A stretch of 44,757 nucleotides of DNA from Cystobacterineae bacterium (GTDB lineage Bacteria > Myxococcota > Myxococcia > Myxococcales > Myxococcaceae), in contig WRKR01000022.1 of NCBI GenBank assembly GCA_009782175.1, positions 1 to 44,757 of the forward strand, written 5' to 3'. A program made the translations under genes and the position numbers. Position 1 is the first letter of the stretch. Each line of letters opens with the position of its first letter. Positions 1 through 8,949 of the stretch are shown piece after piece. Below the pieces are notes generated by a model that was given only the letters and a program-made list of their open reading frames with translations, did no database searches and had not been told where the DNA came from.

Positions 1-42
1 CCAAAATTGCGTTGAATTTTTTTTCAAAACCTCAACGTTATG

Positions 43-114
43 GTTGGTGAAAGTTTTTCGAGCCTCAACGTTTTGGAATGAAGGGGAGTTGAGGCTCGAA
101 AAACTTTCACCAAC
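43..114. repeat. Perfect 27-bp inverted repeat with 18-nt loop
   Basis: The arm at 43-69 begins GTTGGTGAAAG and ends GCCTCAAC; its exact reverse complement lies at 88-114. The 18-nt centre is 70-87. A related direct repeat of about 13 bp (CTCAACGTT, A or T, TGG) occurs at about 31-43 and 64-76. No T-run follows directly on either strand, so a simple intrinsic terminator is not well supported. It may be a mobile-element end, a binding site or a hairpin RNA. Confidence 0.85.
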
Positions 115-180
115 CCACGCGCCAACGCTTTATCTGCCCATGATGCAGTCTGCGAAGCAGAGAGCTGCGGAATCTGCAAG

Positions 181-259
181 CCCCAGGGAGGTTTTAATTC
201 CGAGTTGCGCCCAGAGAGTTTAAGTCGCCAACGGTTGCTCGTATTAAAACCTCCCTGGG
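181..259. repeat. 16-bp perfect inverted repeat, 47-nt spacer
   Basis: CCCCAGGGAGGTTTTA at 181-196 is exactly complementary to 244-259. The 47-nt interval has no coding signal. Function unknown. It sits next to the T-rich hairpin at 296-333 and may be part of the same mobile or REP-like block. Confidence 0.75.
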
Positions 260-528
260 GCCGCTCGTAAGCCCCCGGCAGGGTGATTTTTTTTGGTTAC
301 TTTTTTTGTTCATACAAAAAAAGTGACTTGCCGAAGGCAAGGTGCGCCCGCAGGGCGAAAATAGCCGGGCCGCAGGCCCACTCTGCAAAACAACCCCCGC
401 CCGGGAGGGCAAAGAACCCCCTTTAAAAAGCTTGACACCTCTGAAAATTCAGCATTACATGCCCCTTAGCGCGCCAGAAATATGGCGTGTCACCGCAAAA
501 ATACCTGCGGGCGGGCTTAGCATCCCGT

Positions 529-636
529 ACAGTAGTAGTAAGGAAGCCGCAGGCCCGCCCTGTGGCTTCCCCTATCCACGCCCCGAGTCTCGGCGGCCTA
601 GATGGGGGGCCGAAAGGTCCGCCGGTTTACTACTGT
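529..636 (+). ncRNA. Candidate structured RNA (three-way junction), possible 5' leader
   Basis: Three nested helices can be drawn by eye. P1 pairs 529-537 (ACAGTAGTA) with 628-636. P2 pairs 542-553 with 559-570: 12 pairs, one G-U, 5-nt loop. P3 pairs 591-596 (CGGCGG) with 619-624. P2 and P3 sit side by side inside P1. The element ends about 80 nt before the ATG of the small gene at 715, so it could be its leader. I do not recognise it as a known riboswitch or ribozyme. Strand is assumed from the downstream gene; a palindromic fold would exist on both strands. Confidence 0.35.
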
Positions 637-714
637 CCGGTTGCTAACCTGTTTGGGCCGCTTTCCTCATGGTGGGGAGGGCGGGCAGTCCAACATGAAG
701 CAACCGGGGGTACC

Positions 715-1056
715 ATGCTTGAAGAAAAGCTAACCAAAAAGGAGCCCAAAGAAGGCGAGGGGCAAAAATTTGAGCTCCAAGGGGCCGATGAGCTTATGGC
801 TTGTGTTTCCGTCATCGACATTCTCGCAAAAATGGTGCTGCGCTGCCTCAGAAAACCGGGAAACCATCGCTATATTGCTGAAACAATTGAGGACCTTCAC
901 ACCATAAAAAGGCATTCCGACGCCATTAAGCACCGCTTGCGCCTCGCCATGCTGGAAACATCCGGCAGCCCTTCTATCGCCGAAGCCAAACGCCGCCATA
1001 GCTTGCTGTGGAGCAAAATAAGAAATACCATCCAGCACATACAATTTTTAAAATAA
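715..1056 (+). CDS. Small protein of unknown function (113 aa)
   Basis: I do not recognise this protein. The frame is open further upstream, but the upstream part is a translation of the structured spacer, so the ATG at 715 was chosen. The N-terminus is charged (Lys/Glu rich), followed by a helical stretch around residues 25-45 and a basic middle. No signal peptide, membrane segment or known motif is visible, so it is probably a small soluble helical protein. It converges with the VIT/vWA gene, and its end abuts a 21-bp tandem repeat (1146-1250). Reality as a gene is plausible but unproven. Confidence 0.4.
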   Translation: MLEEKLTKKEPKEGEGQKFELQGADELMACVSVIDILAKMVLRCLRKPGNHRYIAETIEDLHTIKRHSDAIKHRLRLAMLETSGSPSIAEAKRRHSLLWSKIRNTIQHIQFLK

Positions 1057-1145
1057 ACCTTTTTATGCTGAAAAGTGCTCAATTTCAGCAGCATGGGCCC
1101 AAAATTGACATAAATTCTTATATTTTCTTCAAAAACTTCCCCCCA

Positions 1146-1250
1146 TTTGAGCTGAATGGGCCTCATTTTAAGCTCAAAAACGGGAATTTTAAGCTCAATA
1201 TTGGGAATATTGAGCTCAAAAATGGGAATTTCAACGTCAATATTGGAAAT
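1146..1250. repeat. Five tandem 21-bp units between convergent genes
   Basis: Five in-register 21-bp units start at 1146, 1167, 1188, 1209 and 1230. Their shared core is (A/T)TT(A/G)AGCTCAA followed by AAAACGGGAAT or TATTGGGAAT; the first and last units are degenerate. The array stops 5 bp before the stop codon of the VIT/vWA gene (1255-1257). Both strands stay open through it because the unit is a multiple of three. Confidence 0.85.
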
Positions 1251-1254
1251 TGCG

Positions 1255-4200
1255 CTATTTAACTTCAAACTCACCTATGCTTACCATATCGCCTTGGCTT
1301 TGCAGGCGCAGTGTTATGGGCTGCTCCTTTTGTCGGGGCGTGCCAAAGCCCGTAAAAAAATTCAGCTGCAAGCTGGTAGCTCCTGAAACGGTTTGCTGGC
1401 GGTGGCCATAAAACTGGGCCTGCACGAGGTATTTTCCGGGCTTGGCTTTTTTCAGCAAAAACTCTTCGGGGCCATAGCCGCCGGTGAAGTCTGCCGACAG
1501 GCGTCCGCCCTGAAAGCTTAGGGGGTTGGAATAATATGTTTTCTCGCCGTTGGGGTCTGTCACCCACAAGTCAATGTCTGTGTTGTCACTGTCCCAGCTG
1601 AGCACCACGCGCAAATCCACAGGGAGGTTTCTCAAGAGGCGCTTGTCCATGGCCGAGGTGTTGGGCTTTGTTTTGGCGGTGGCCACAATGGCATTTAACT
1701 CTCCTAAGGCAATCAACTCTATGCCGGGGAAGCGGCCGTGCCAGGGGCGGCTAACCACCTCATAGAGGTTGTCCACTGCCTTTTGCATTTCACCCAGTTT
1801 GGCCCAGGCCAACCCCAGGTCGCGCCAGGACTGTGGCTCATTCGGCGACAACTCCAACACGCGCTCCAAAAGCCACACCGCCAAATCAGCGCGCCCGGCC
1901 TGCAAGAGGCGATAGCTCAGCACGCGCAGAATGTGGCGGCTCTCCAGGTTCATCTCCGCAAGGTTGGAAAGCACGCGCAACGCCAATGCGGTTTCGCCCT
2001 TGTCGAAGAAAATGTCGGCCACATCCAAAAAGAAGGCCGTGCTGTTGAGGTAGTCGGGACGCTCATCCAGGTAAATGCTATAAAGCTGCGCCTTCGAGGC
2101 CTTCTTCAACCGCTGCACATAGGGCGCATTGGACTCCCATTTCTTGAGTTGAATGGTGGCCTGCGCGGGGGCCGGAGAAGCAGAGCGCTCTGCTACGACG
2201 GAGCTCAAAGCGCTGCCGCTCAACTGCTGGCTCTCCCCTTCATATTCGGCCGACGCAGGAGGTCGCGCCATGCGTGGCGCAGGTTGCGCCATGCGTGCCG
2301 GAGGTCGCGCCATGCTTGCCGGAGGAGCTGCTTCTGGCATTCGCTCACTCCGGGTTCTCCTAGAGTCGGCTCTTGCTCCAATACGCTTGCCCATGACAGC
2401 CCCATCTGTCTCTGCGGAGCCAACACCCCTGCGCATGGAAAACCTCTCTGTCTCTGCGGAGCCTGTGGTGGGCTCACGCTCCGCTTTCTTCTTTTCCCTG
2501 TGAGGCCGCTCCTTCGAGAAGTCCCTCTCCCACCAGCGCAGCTTCTCATTAAACTGAGAGAGCACCCGCTCAACATGCACGGCCTTGCTTTGCTCGGCCT
2601 GTTTTCGCACGCGGCCTATTTGGCGCTCATATTCGGCCAGCAACTCGGCGGGCGGCACTATTTCATAGCGCACATAATCCTCTACACGGTCGAGCACAAT
2701 AAGGGAGGTGTTGCGCGTCACCAGGCCAAAGGTTTTGCCCAGGCGTTGGATTTGGGAGCGGTTCAACTCATATTCGGCTTCCAGCATCGCCACTTTGAGG
2801 CGCGCCCACTCTTGGGCTGCAAATTCCCCCGTTGCTTTTGTGGTTTCCACTTTAAAGCTTTGCTTTTCTCTCTTTCCGTCGGGCAAAAGCCACTCCACCT
2901 CCATGTCCGTTGAGGGTGCCGTCAAAATGCCCGCTACGGCCAAGCCCCCTGAAGCTGAAGCACTCCATGAGCGTACCAACTCCTTGGCGCCCACCGCCCT
3001 CAAGGCCACCACGCGGGGCGAGGCCTCGCGCAAGCTGCGTGCAGCCTCCTCCGGCTCCATGCTCATCAGGTCTACAAAAACACCGCCGCTGTTGTCGGCC
3101 ACAAAACGCAGACGGTTGAGGTCGGCAGAAGCAGAAGCATTTATGGCCAACACCGGCACTGAAAACTGCGGAAAACCCGGAGAGCCAAAGTTGACAAGCC
3201 CATCCGAAAACAACAACACCGCATCCACGGGCGAGGCGGGGCGAAAGGCCAAGGCACTGGTGGCGCCATCATATATAACCTCCTCCAAAACTTTCCTCAG
3301 CGTGGACCAGTCCCCCTTTTTTATTTGGAAGCGGCCCTTGTCTTCAGCGGCATCTCTGGCCAATGTCAACACCACCTCGGTGTTTTGCACGGCCTTAAAC
3401 CAGGCATCCAGCAGCATCAACTCACGGGCCTTCTCTCGCTTTTCACCGGAGCCCGAGGCGTCCCACAGCAAAGCCACACGCGAGGGCACTGGGCGCTGGG
3501 TGGGCTTAAAAGCCATGGGCGGCAGCTCGGCATAAAAATAGGAGGTGTTGTCCTTCTGCTCAACCACAACTTGAGGGTTTGGCGGCACGGCCAACAACAC
3601 CTCAATGCGCTCCTCAGGCTTTAGCTTTTCGCGGCGAAACTCCAGCTTGGCCTCCCCCTCGCGCTGCCACCACTCAGCCCCGGGAAGGCCGCTTAACACT
3701 TTGCTTTTGTCCACCACAACACCGCTGCTGCGCAGGCGCACATCCAATACATCCAACTGCTCCGAGGCAGGCAAGGCCAGGCGATAGAGTGCCGCGCCGC
3801 TCTTGTCTGTGGGCATGCGCTCCATGAGGGTGAGGGAAACCCTTCTCTCGCCTTTGGCCGGCAAGGGGTATACCCGCAGCTTAAAGTTGTTGCCCTGCGT
3901 CACCTCCAGCAAGGCTGGATCTACCCTTGTGCGTATAACCTCTTCAAACACCTCTTGGCCCTTGGCTTTCTCAACGGGGACGGCCGGCCGCAAATGGCCA
4001 TCTATATCCAAGGCGAAACCCGTCACCTGTTGCCCATCCAACAGGGGAAATTGCAACTCACCTTCCAGCACGCGCGCATTGGGGTTTCGAAAAACCAACT
4101 CCAAAGTGGTTTTGGCCAAATGCCCCGTCATTTGTCCTTCTATTTTTAAGGAAACCAGTTGAATGGGCAAAGCAGCGCTGTCCGAAAGCTGCATTAACGG

Positions 4201-4314
4201 CGGTGGTATAGGGCGCGGACGCGGCCTCACGGAAGTAGCCATCGCGTTATAGGCCCACATGCCTCCTGCTATGCCAAACAACACTGCAAACTTCAAAAGA
4301 CGACGCATAAACAT
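1255..4314 (-). CDS. Secreted VIT / vWA / TPR protein with C-terminal DUF2135-like domain
   Basis: A large envelope protein (1019 aa). Residues 1-27 form a signal or anchor segment with a basic start. Residues about 45-168 match the VIT (vault/inter-alpha-trypsin) domain. A vWA domain follows, with a MIDAS-like DASGS at 285-289, suggesting metal-dependent ligand binding. After a low-complexity Met/Ala/Arg/Pro region (about 640-720) come TPR-like helices (about 770-880). The C-terminus (about 915-1000, with DIDLWVTDPNGE) resembles the DUF2135/YfaP beta-sandwich. The neighbouring minus-strand lipoprotein gene also carries vWA, hinting at a shared surface role. An AGGGGAAA Shine-Dalgarno fits the second ATG (4308) at least as well as the first. 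Substrate and partner are unknown. Confidence 0.85.
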   Translation of the reverse strand: MFMRRLLKFAVLFGIAGGMWAYNAMATSVRPRPRPIPPPLMQLSDSAALPIQLVSLKIEGQMTGHLAKTTLELVFRNPNARVLEGELQFPLLDGQQVTGFALDIDGHLRPAVPVEKAKGQEVFEEVIRTRVDPALLEVTQGNNFKLRVYPLPAKGERRVSLTLMERMPTDKSGAALYRLALPASEQLDVLDVRLRSSGVVVDKSKVLSGLPGAEWWQREGEAKLEFRREKLKPEERIEVLLAVPPNPQVVVEQKDNTSYFYAELPPMAFKPTQRPVPSRVALLWDASGSGEKREKARELMLLDAWFKAVQNTEVVLTLARDAAEDKGRFQIKKGDWSTLRKVLEEVIYDGATSALAFRPASPVDAVLLFSDGLVNFGSPGFPQFSVPVLAINASASADLNRLRFVADNSGGVFVDLMSMEPEEAARSLREASPRVVALRAVGAKELVRSWSASASGGLAVAGILTAPSTDMEVEWLLPDGKREKQSFKVETTKATGEFAAQEWARLKVAMLEAEYELNRSQIQRLGKTFGLVTRNTSLIVLDRVEDYVRYEIVPPAELLAEYERQIGRVRKQAEQSKAVHVERVLSQFNEKLRWWERDFSKERPHREKKKAEREPTTGSAETERFSMRRGVGSAETDGAVMGKRIGARADSRRTRSERMPEAAPPASMARPPARMAQPAPRMARPPASAEYEGESQQLSGSALSSVVAERSASPAPAQATIQLKKWESNAPYVQRLKKASKAQLYSIYLDERPDYLNSTAFFLDVADIFFDKGETALALRVLSNLAEMNLESRHILRVLSYRLLQAGRADLAVWLLERVLELSPNEPQSWRDLGLAWAKLGEMQKAVDNLYEVVSRPWHGRFPGIELIALGELNAIVATAKTKPNTSAMDKRLLRNLPVDLRVVLSWDSDNTDIDLWVTDPNGEKTYYSNPLSFQGGRLSADFTGGYGPEEFLLKKAKPGKYLVQAQFYGHRQQTVSGATSLQLNFFTGFGTPRQKEQPITLRLQSQGDMVSIGEFEVK

Positions 4315-4535
4315 TTTCCCCTATGGTTTAAAACAAGGTTGCACTTGTTTGGCTTTTGCATTCCTCAGCGGACATTCACCCCTTTTGCACTCACCCCTTA
4401 AGGCCAGTGGCTGGTGTGTTGTTGAAGCTGGTGTGTTGTTGAAGTCATTCTATAGGCTGGCTTTCATTGAGGCTCGCTTCGCAAGGCAAGCTAAACGCTT
4501 TTCTCATGAAGAGCTCATGTCAAAGTGGAAGGGCT
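4315..4535. other. Spacer with copy of dispersed 23-bp repeat
   Basis: The spacer between gatB and the VIT/vWA gene contains a direct repeat (GCTGGTGTGTTGTTGAAG twice, about 4411-4444) and a member of the GAGGC..GCTAAA intergenic repeat family at about 4469-4500. It also holds a 23-bp block at 4509-4531 (AAGAGCTCATGTCAAAGTGG core) that recurs with two mismatches at 44730-44752. No gene is seen. Confidence 0.6.
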
Positions 4536-5966
4536 CTAGTTGTCCAGGCGGTTGCGGAGCAATTGGTTGACGAGGGCGGGGTTTCCCTTGCCTTTCATGG
4601 CCTTCATCACCTGGCCCACCAGGAAGCCGAAAACTTGTTTTTTGCCCGCGCGGTATTTCTCCGTTTCGCTTGCGTGGGCTTCCAAAACAGCCGCAATGGC
4701 AGCCTCTATGGCGCCCACATCCGAAACTTGAGCAAGGCCTTTGGCCTCAATAATCCGCTCAGGCTCTTCTCCCGTGCGGAACATGTGGGCAAACACCTCT
4801 TTGGCCGCATTCAGAGAAATTTTCCCCGCGTCCACCGCTTGGAGCAGGCGTGCAAACTGCTCCTTGGAAAAGCGCAAAGCAGAAAACGCTATTTCTTCTT
4901 CTTTGCTCATACGCAGGAGCTCCCCCATCACCCAGTTGGAGAGTTTTTTGGCATCGGCATAGTGGGTGAGGCAGCCTTCAAAATATTCTGCCAACTCGCG
5001 CTCTGCGGTCAGCACCGCAGCATCATAAGCTGGAAGCCCAAGGCTCTCTATATAGCGGCGGTATTTTTCTTTGGGCAGCTCCGGCAAGGTTTTTTTCAAA
5101 GCTTCTACTTGGCTTGCCTCTATGCGCAAGGGGGGCAAGTTGGGCTCGGGGAAATAGCGGTAGTCCTGTGCATTCTCCTTGGAGCGCATGGAGCGCGTCT
5201 CCCCTTTTTCTGCATCCCAAAGGCGTGTCTCCTGTACCAGTTTGCCACCGTTTTCCAGAACAGAAACCTGCCTTGCAATTTCATATTCAATGGCTTTTTG
5301 CACAAAGCGGAAGGAGTTAATGTTTTTTATTTCTACGCGTGTACCCAGGGTGGTTGAGCCTTTGGGGGCAATGGACACATTGGCATCACTGCGGAAGGAG
5401 CCCTCTTCGAGGTTGCCGTCGCTAACGCCTATATAGACGAGTATATCGCGAAGGCTGCGCAAATAGGCCGCGGCTTCTTCGGCGGTGTGGATGTCGGGTG
5501 CGCTCACAATTTCAAGCAAGGGTATTCCGGCTCGGTTTAAATCCACCAGGGACTCTGCGCTTTGTGGGTCGTGCATGAGTTTGCCAGCATCTTCTTCCAT
5601 GTGGATGCGGCGAATGCGGATGGGGCGCTCACCTTCGGTGGTAGAAACGCTCAAGGTGCCATGCTCACAAATGGGCAACTCATTTTGTGTCACCTGAAAG
5701 CCCGAGGGCAAATCCGGATAAAAATAGTGTTTGCGATCCCAGCGGCTTTCTAAGTTTATGGTGCATTGGAGTGCGAGGCCTGTGCGGATGGCCATGTCGA
5801 CAACGGCTGCGTTCAGTTTGGGCAAGGTGCCAGGCATGGCCATGCACAAGGGGTGGACATTGGCATTGGGCTCTTCTCCAAAACGCGTCGAAGCCGCACA
5901 AAACAATTTGCTTTTGGACAGGAGTTGGGCGTGCACTTCTAAACCTATGGTGGGCTGATAATTCAT
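4536..5966 (-). CDS. gatB: Aspartyl/glutamyl-tRNA amidotransferase subunit B
   Basis: GatB is the kinase/tRNA-binding subunit of GatCAB, which converts Glu-tRNA(Gln), and in many species Asp-tRNA(Asn), to the amide form using ammonia released by GatA. The 476-aa length is typical. The N-terminal IGLEVHAQL signature, the Cys/Met-rich CMAMPGTLP loop, the YFYPDLP(S/K)G motif and the C-terminal YqeY-like helical domain with GFLVGQVMKAMKGKGNP are all present. gatC and gatA lie upstream on the same strand, but a lipoprotein gene separates them from gatB, so a single gatCAB transcript is unlikely because a strong terminator (6017-6051) lies just upstream of gatB. No clear Shine-Dalgarno precedes the ATG. 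Confidence 0.97.
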   Translation of the reverse strand: MNYQPTIGLEVHAQLLSKSKLFCAASTRFGEEPNANVHPLCMAMPGTLPKLNAAVVDMAIRTGLALQCTINLESRWDRKHYFYPDLPSGFQVTQNELPICEHGTLSVSTTEGERPIRIRRIHMEEDAGKLMHDPQSAESLVDLNRAGIPLLEIVSAPDIHTAEEAAAYLRSLRDILVYIGVSDGNLEEGSFRSDANVSIAPKGSTTLGTRVEIKNINSFRFVQKAIEYEIARQVSVLENGGKLVQETRLWDAEKGETRSMRSKENAQDYRYFPEPNLPPLRIEASQVEALKKTLPELPKEKYRRYIESLGLPAYDAAVLTAERELAEYFEGCLTHYADAKKLSNWVMGELLRMSKEEEIAFSALRFSKEQFARLLQAVDAGKISLNAAKEVFAHMFRTGEEPERIIEAKGLAQVSDVGAIEAAIAAVLEAHASETEKYRAGKKQVFGFLVGQVMKAMKGKGNPALVNQLLRNRLDN

Positions 5967-6016
5967 AGGGAGAAAGCCTAACGCAAGAAAGCCCGCAGGG
6001 TGAGCACAAACAGCAC

Positions 6017-6051
6017 AAAAAAAACAGGCCCGCTCAAAAACGGGCCTGTTT
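6017..6051 (-). terminator. Rho-independent terminator after the vWA lipoprotein gene
   Basis: A perfect 11-bp stem (6022-6032 with 6041-6051, AAACAGGCCCG) with an 8-nt loop is followed on the minus strand by a run of eight T. It lies 25 bp after the lipoprotein stop and 51 bp before gatB, isolating gatB transcriptionally. Confidence 0.9.
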
Positions 6052-6075
6052 GTGTTTCACTTTAAGCTTGCCCCA

Positions 6076-8949
6076 TTAGTCGGGTATACGCACGCAGGAG
6101 CAGGTTTTGGTATCGCAACGCTCTCTGGGGCCACAACCACCACAGTCATTGGGGCAAATGCAGACATCCGCATCACAGCTGAAGCGGCCTTTGCAAAAGT
6201 CATCCTCGTTGGGGTCGAAATAGACGTCATTCTCGCATGGCCAGCGGCTCTCATCCGAGGCTTCCCAAGCGCGATAGGAGATGGCAACAGCGCTGTCCCT
6301 GTAGCGGGGTGGGCGACACTCCCCGAAGAAGGAAATGGTTCTATACATTCCATTATAGTCAAAGCCATTTTCCCGGCTCCTGGGGACATTGGCTCCATTG
6401 TCTTCATTGGGGTTGCTGCGACATTCACCCCTGGGGGCCCGAATGGCCACGCGCAGCGAAGCGCCAATGAAGGGTTTTTGGGCCACAACACCTCGGGTGC
6501 CGATGATGGCCTCCACAACCTCTTGTATGGTGGTTGCAATGGAATTTTGGTTTCTAATATCCGTTGAAATGCCATTTGTCGCTTGCACCACACGTTGAAT
6601 GCGTGTCAGCCTGTTGGGGTTGTTAATAGGGTCGTCGTTATAAGCAGGAACCGTATCATCACCACAGCCCACGCCTGCCGGACAATAAACGGCATTGACT
6701 CTAATGGTTTTCCCGGCAAGAACGGACAGCAGAGTGCCACCGTTCTCCGTATAGCCTGGTGGGCGAGAAGAACGTCCTTGGAAGAATTCGATAAAATTAT
6801 CGATGTTTTCCCAGCTATATCTCTCCGAAGAACTCCATCCATTGGTTTGGTCTTCTGCATCGCCGAGAAGCACCACCACAATGTCAGCCTCCTCTCGAAG
6901 GCAATGATCTCCATCGGAGCAGCTCATGTTCACCAGTGCTCGGCGCGCAGCGCCCAACAAGCCTTCATAAGAGTAGCCATTGGTGCCAATCCAGCAACCA
7001 CCGTTGTATCCATACACATAGCTGTTTCCGCCGCCGCCGCAGACTGGAGGTGGAGAATCCCAAGACGTATAGGCCGGATAGTTGTTCGGAGCCGTTCCTA
7101 CCGAACAGCTTCCTGCCACACAATTGCTGCTGTTGCGCAACCAGGCTTGGAATTGTTGAGGGTCTCGGGTGAAGCCGCGGATGATGTTCCTGTTGGTGCC
7201 GTTGGTGGGGAGGTGATAAGAAGAAGTCACCACGGCCACGCGCCAATCTATGGAGCTGTTGCTTAAGGCACTGGCCATGGCTTCACTGGCGGCAGACAGC
7301 CGATGTTGTGAGCTTCCCATGGAGCCCGAGTCGTCCACGACGAAAATGATATCGGCCATTCCTTGGACGGCAATGCCCGTTTCGCACTGCACCACTGTCC
7401 TGTCAAAATAGCGAGCCAAGGCTGCGCCACCGGCCACATCTTCCAAACCAAAAGCCGAGGCAGAGCCCGGGTCGTTGTCCAGTGCAACCGCCATCACCAC
7501 AATCACCTCACCATTGTCTCTAAGCACATATTGAGCGCGCACATATTGAGTGGTGGCTCCGGCAGTGCCCGCAGGTGGCTGCAGAATGTCCGTCCCGTTT
7601 CCTACACCCAGGAGCCTGCTGGCAATGTCATTGACGCGCGCTGCCGGGCTCATGTTGTTGCCTGATGAGAGTTGGAAATTGACATTGAAGGCATTGGCTT
7701 CAGTCCCCGTTGTGTCCCAGGAGGTGAAGGGCCCTATGGTTGGCCTTACACCCAGGCCGGTTTCTATCTGACCGTTGACCAGCTGTTGCAAGGTGGCGAG
7801 GCTGTTGATGGTGCTCATGCCTTGCCAGGACGTATGTTGCCAGGCCACAAAGGCAATGTTTCTAGAGGCATCAAAACCCATGAGGCCTCGGGTATTGCCG
7901 CGCTCAATGTCCACATAGCTGTTGGCAAAACCCATGGGCAAACCCAGCGCTATTTGGGCAGCAAAATTTCGTCGAATGTCAATTTTCACCAAATTGTCTG
8001 CAGAGCAAGCGTTCAATATTTCCGGGGTGTCGCTGAAGTTGTCAGGGGTTAAAGGGTCGGTCTCCTCATGAGGAGCATCAGGCTCGAAGCAGCCATTTTT
8101 GTTTTTATCCTCAAGGCCATCCGAAAGGCCATCCCCATCGGTATCAGCCTTGGTGGGGTCTGTTATGCTGCGGCGAATCCCCGGCGCGCATATGGCTGCA
8201 TAGCGCGTATTCGGGCAGTTGTCCGGGTGCTCGTCAACAAATACTTCTGTATTATTGGAGTGATCCCAAAACAATATTCCCTGTGTTAGCCCCTTCTCCA
8301 AACCATCCCAAAGGCCATCGTCATCGCTGTCTACGTTGGTCGGGTCTGTCTCTCCCAGCCTTGGTTGATATTTGCCATTCCGGTTCCTGTCTTCATAACC
8401 ATCGGCAAGTCCATCGCAGTCGGTGTCTGCGCGCGTGGGGTCTGTCCTGTTTGTAGGAGGCGAAAAATTTTTGGGGAAATAATTTTCACACAAAGGATCC
8501 GGTGAATAATAGCGGCCGATTTCTACGCCGTCCCAAATGCCGTCACCGTCGGTGTCGCGGTTGCGAGGGTCTGTCTTTTTGCCATTGGCATAGACTTTTT
8601 CCATCTCCTCCCAGTCGGGAATGCCGTCGCAGTCCACGTCACTCTCGCCATCGGGGTCTTCCGCTCTGGTTTTGGGCTCACGAGCTGGCGCCTCTCCTGT
8701 GAGCCAGGGCGGCGGCGGTATCTTTGCGAAGAGATCTATCGTATCCGAACAGTCTTCTTCCTCGCAGGGTGGACAGTTGTCTTTCTTGCAGGGACGACAG
8801 TTTTCCCCCACACAAAAACATTCTTCCAACTTACAAAGACAGTCGTCCCCCACGCAAGGGTTACAGTCGTCTCCCTTGCATACAGGGTCGGGCTTGGGGC
8901 ATCCGAAAGCAAACACCAATAAAGGCAACAAAAAGAATACATTTCTCAT
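6076..8949 (-). CDS. Cys-rich lipoprotein with calcium-type repeats and vWA domain
   Basis: A predicted surface lipoprotein of 957 aa. The start at 8949 was chosen over the longer frame (9117) because MRNVFFLLPLLVFAFGC is a lipoprotein signal and a GGAGG site lies 9 nt upstream. A Cys-dense segment (repeated C-x-x-C/ExC pairs, about residues 18-65) follows, then at least four thrombospondin-type-3 / EF-hand-like loops (DTDGDGIWDG, DTDCDGLADG, DSDDDGLWDG, DTDGDGLSDG), which bind calcium in known families. A vWA domain carries a perfect MIDAS (DDSGS near residue 535). A second Cys-rich tail ends the protein. The architecture is typical of Myxococcota-like outer-surface proteins, perhaps adhesins; ligand unknown. 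It splits gatCA from gatB. Confidence 0.85.
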   Translation of the reverse strand: MRNVFFLLPLLVFAFGCPKPDPVCKGDDCNPCVGDDCLCKLEECFCVGENCRPCKKDNCPPCEEEDCSDTIDLFAKIPPPPWLTGEAPAREPKTRAEDPDGESDVDCDGIPDWEEMEKVYANGKKTDPRNRDTDGDGIWDGVEIGRYYSPDPLCENYFPKNFSPPTNRTDPTRADTDCDGLADGYEDRNRNGKYQPRLGETDPTNVDSDDDGLWDGLEKGLTQGILFWDHSNNTEVFVDEHPDNCPNTRYAAICAPGIRRSITDPTKADTDGDGLSDGLEDKNKNGCFEPDAPHEETDPLTPDNFSDTPEILNACSADNLVKIDIRRNFAAQIALGLPMGFANSYVDIERGNTRGLMGFDASRNIAFVAWQHTSWQGMSTINSLATLQQLVNGQIETGLGVRPTIGPFTSWDTTGTEANAFNVNFQLSSGNNMSPAARVNDIASRLLGVGNGTDILQPPAGTAGATTQYVRAQYVLRDNGEVIVVMAVALDNDPGSASAFGLEDVAGGAALARYFDRTVVQCETGIAVQGMADIIFVVDDSGSMGSSQHRLSAASEAMASALSNSSIDWRVAVVTSSYHLPTNGTNRNIIRGFTRDPQQFQAWLRNSSNCVAGSCSVGTAPNNYPAYTSWDSPPPVCGGGGNSYVYGYNGGCWIGTNGYSYEGLLGAARRALVNMSCSDGDHCLREEADIVVVLLGDAEDQTNGWSSSERYSWENIDNFIEFFQGRSSRPPGYTENGGTLLSVLAGKTIRVNAVYCPAGVGCGDDTVPAYNDDPINNPNRLTRIQRVVQATNGISTDIRNQNSIATTIQEVVEAIIGTRGVVAQKPFIGASLRVAIRAPRGECRSNPNEDNGANVPRSRENGFDYNGMYRTISFFGECRPPRYRDSAVAISYRAWEASDESRWPCENDVYFDPNEDDFCKGRFSCDADVCICPNDCGGCGPRERCDTKTCSCVRIPD

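Larger units (their letters stand above)
1..714. other. Gene-poor leader region rich in inverted repeats
   Basis: No convincing protein gene is seen before the ATG at 715. The stretch holds a perfect 27-bp inverted repeat (43-69 and 88-114), a 16-bp perfect inverted repeat (181-196 and 244-259), a T-rich/A-rich hairpin around 296-333 of a kind often found between genes in proteobacteria, a small hairpin near 472-489, and a three-way-junction-like fold at 529-636. Open frames here are short and their peptides look like translations of structured DNA rather than proteins. Confidence 0.6.

Noticed and set aside
43-114. Intrinsic terminator or integron attC site
   Set aside because: No T-run next to either arm and no attC core sites recognised.
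1146-1250. CRISPR array
   Set aside because: Units of 21 bp are directly adjacent without spacers. No CRISPR array was seen anywhere in the window.
1738-3535. Long plus-strand frames of 275 and 391 aa
   Set aside because: Antisense shadows of the VIT/vWA gene, whose domains are clear.
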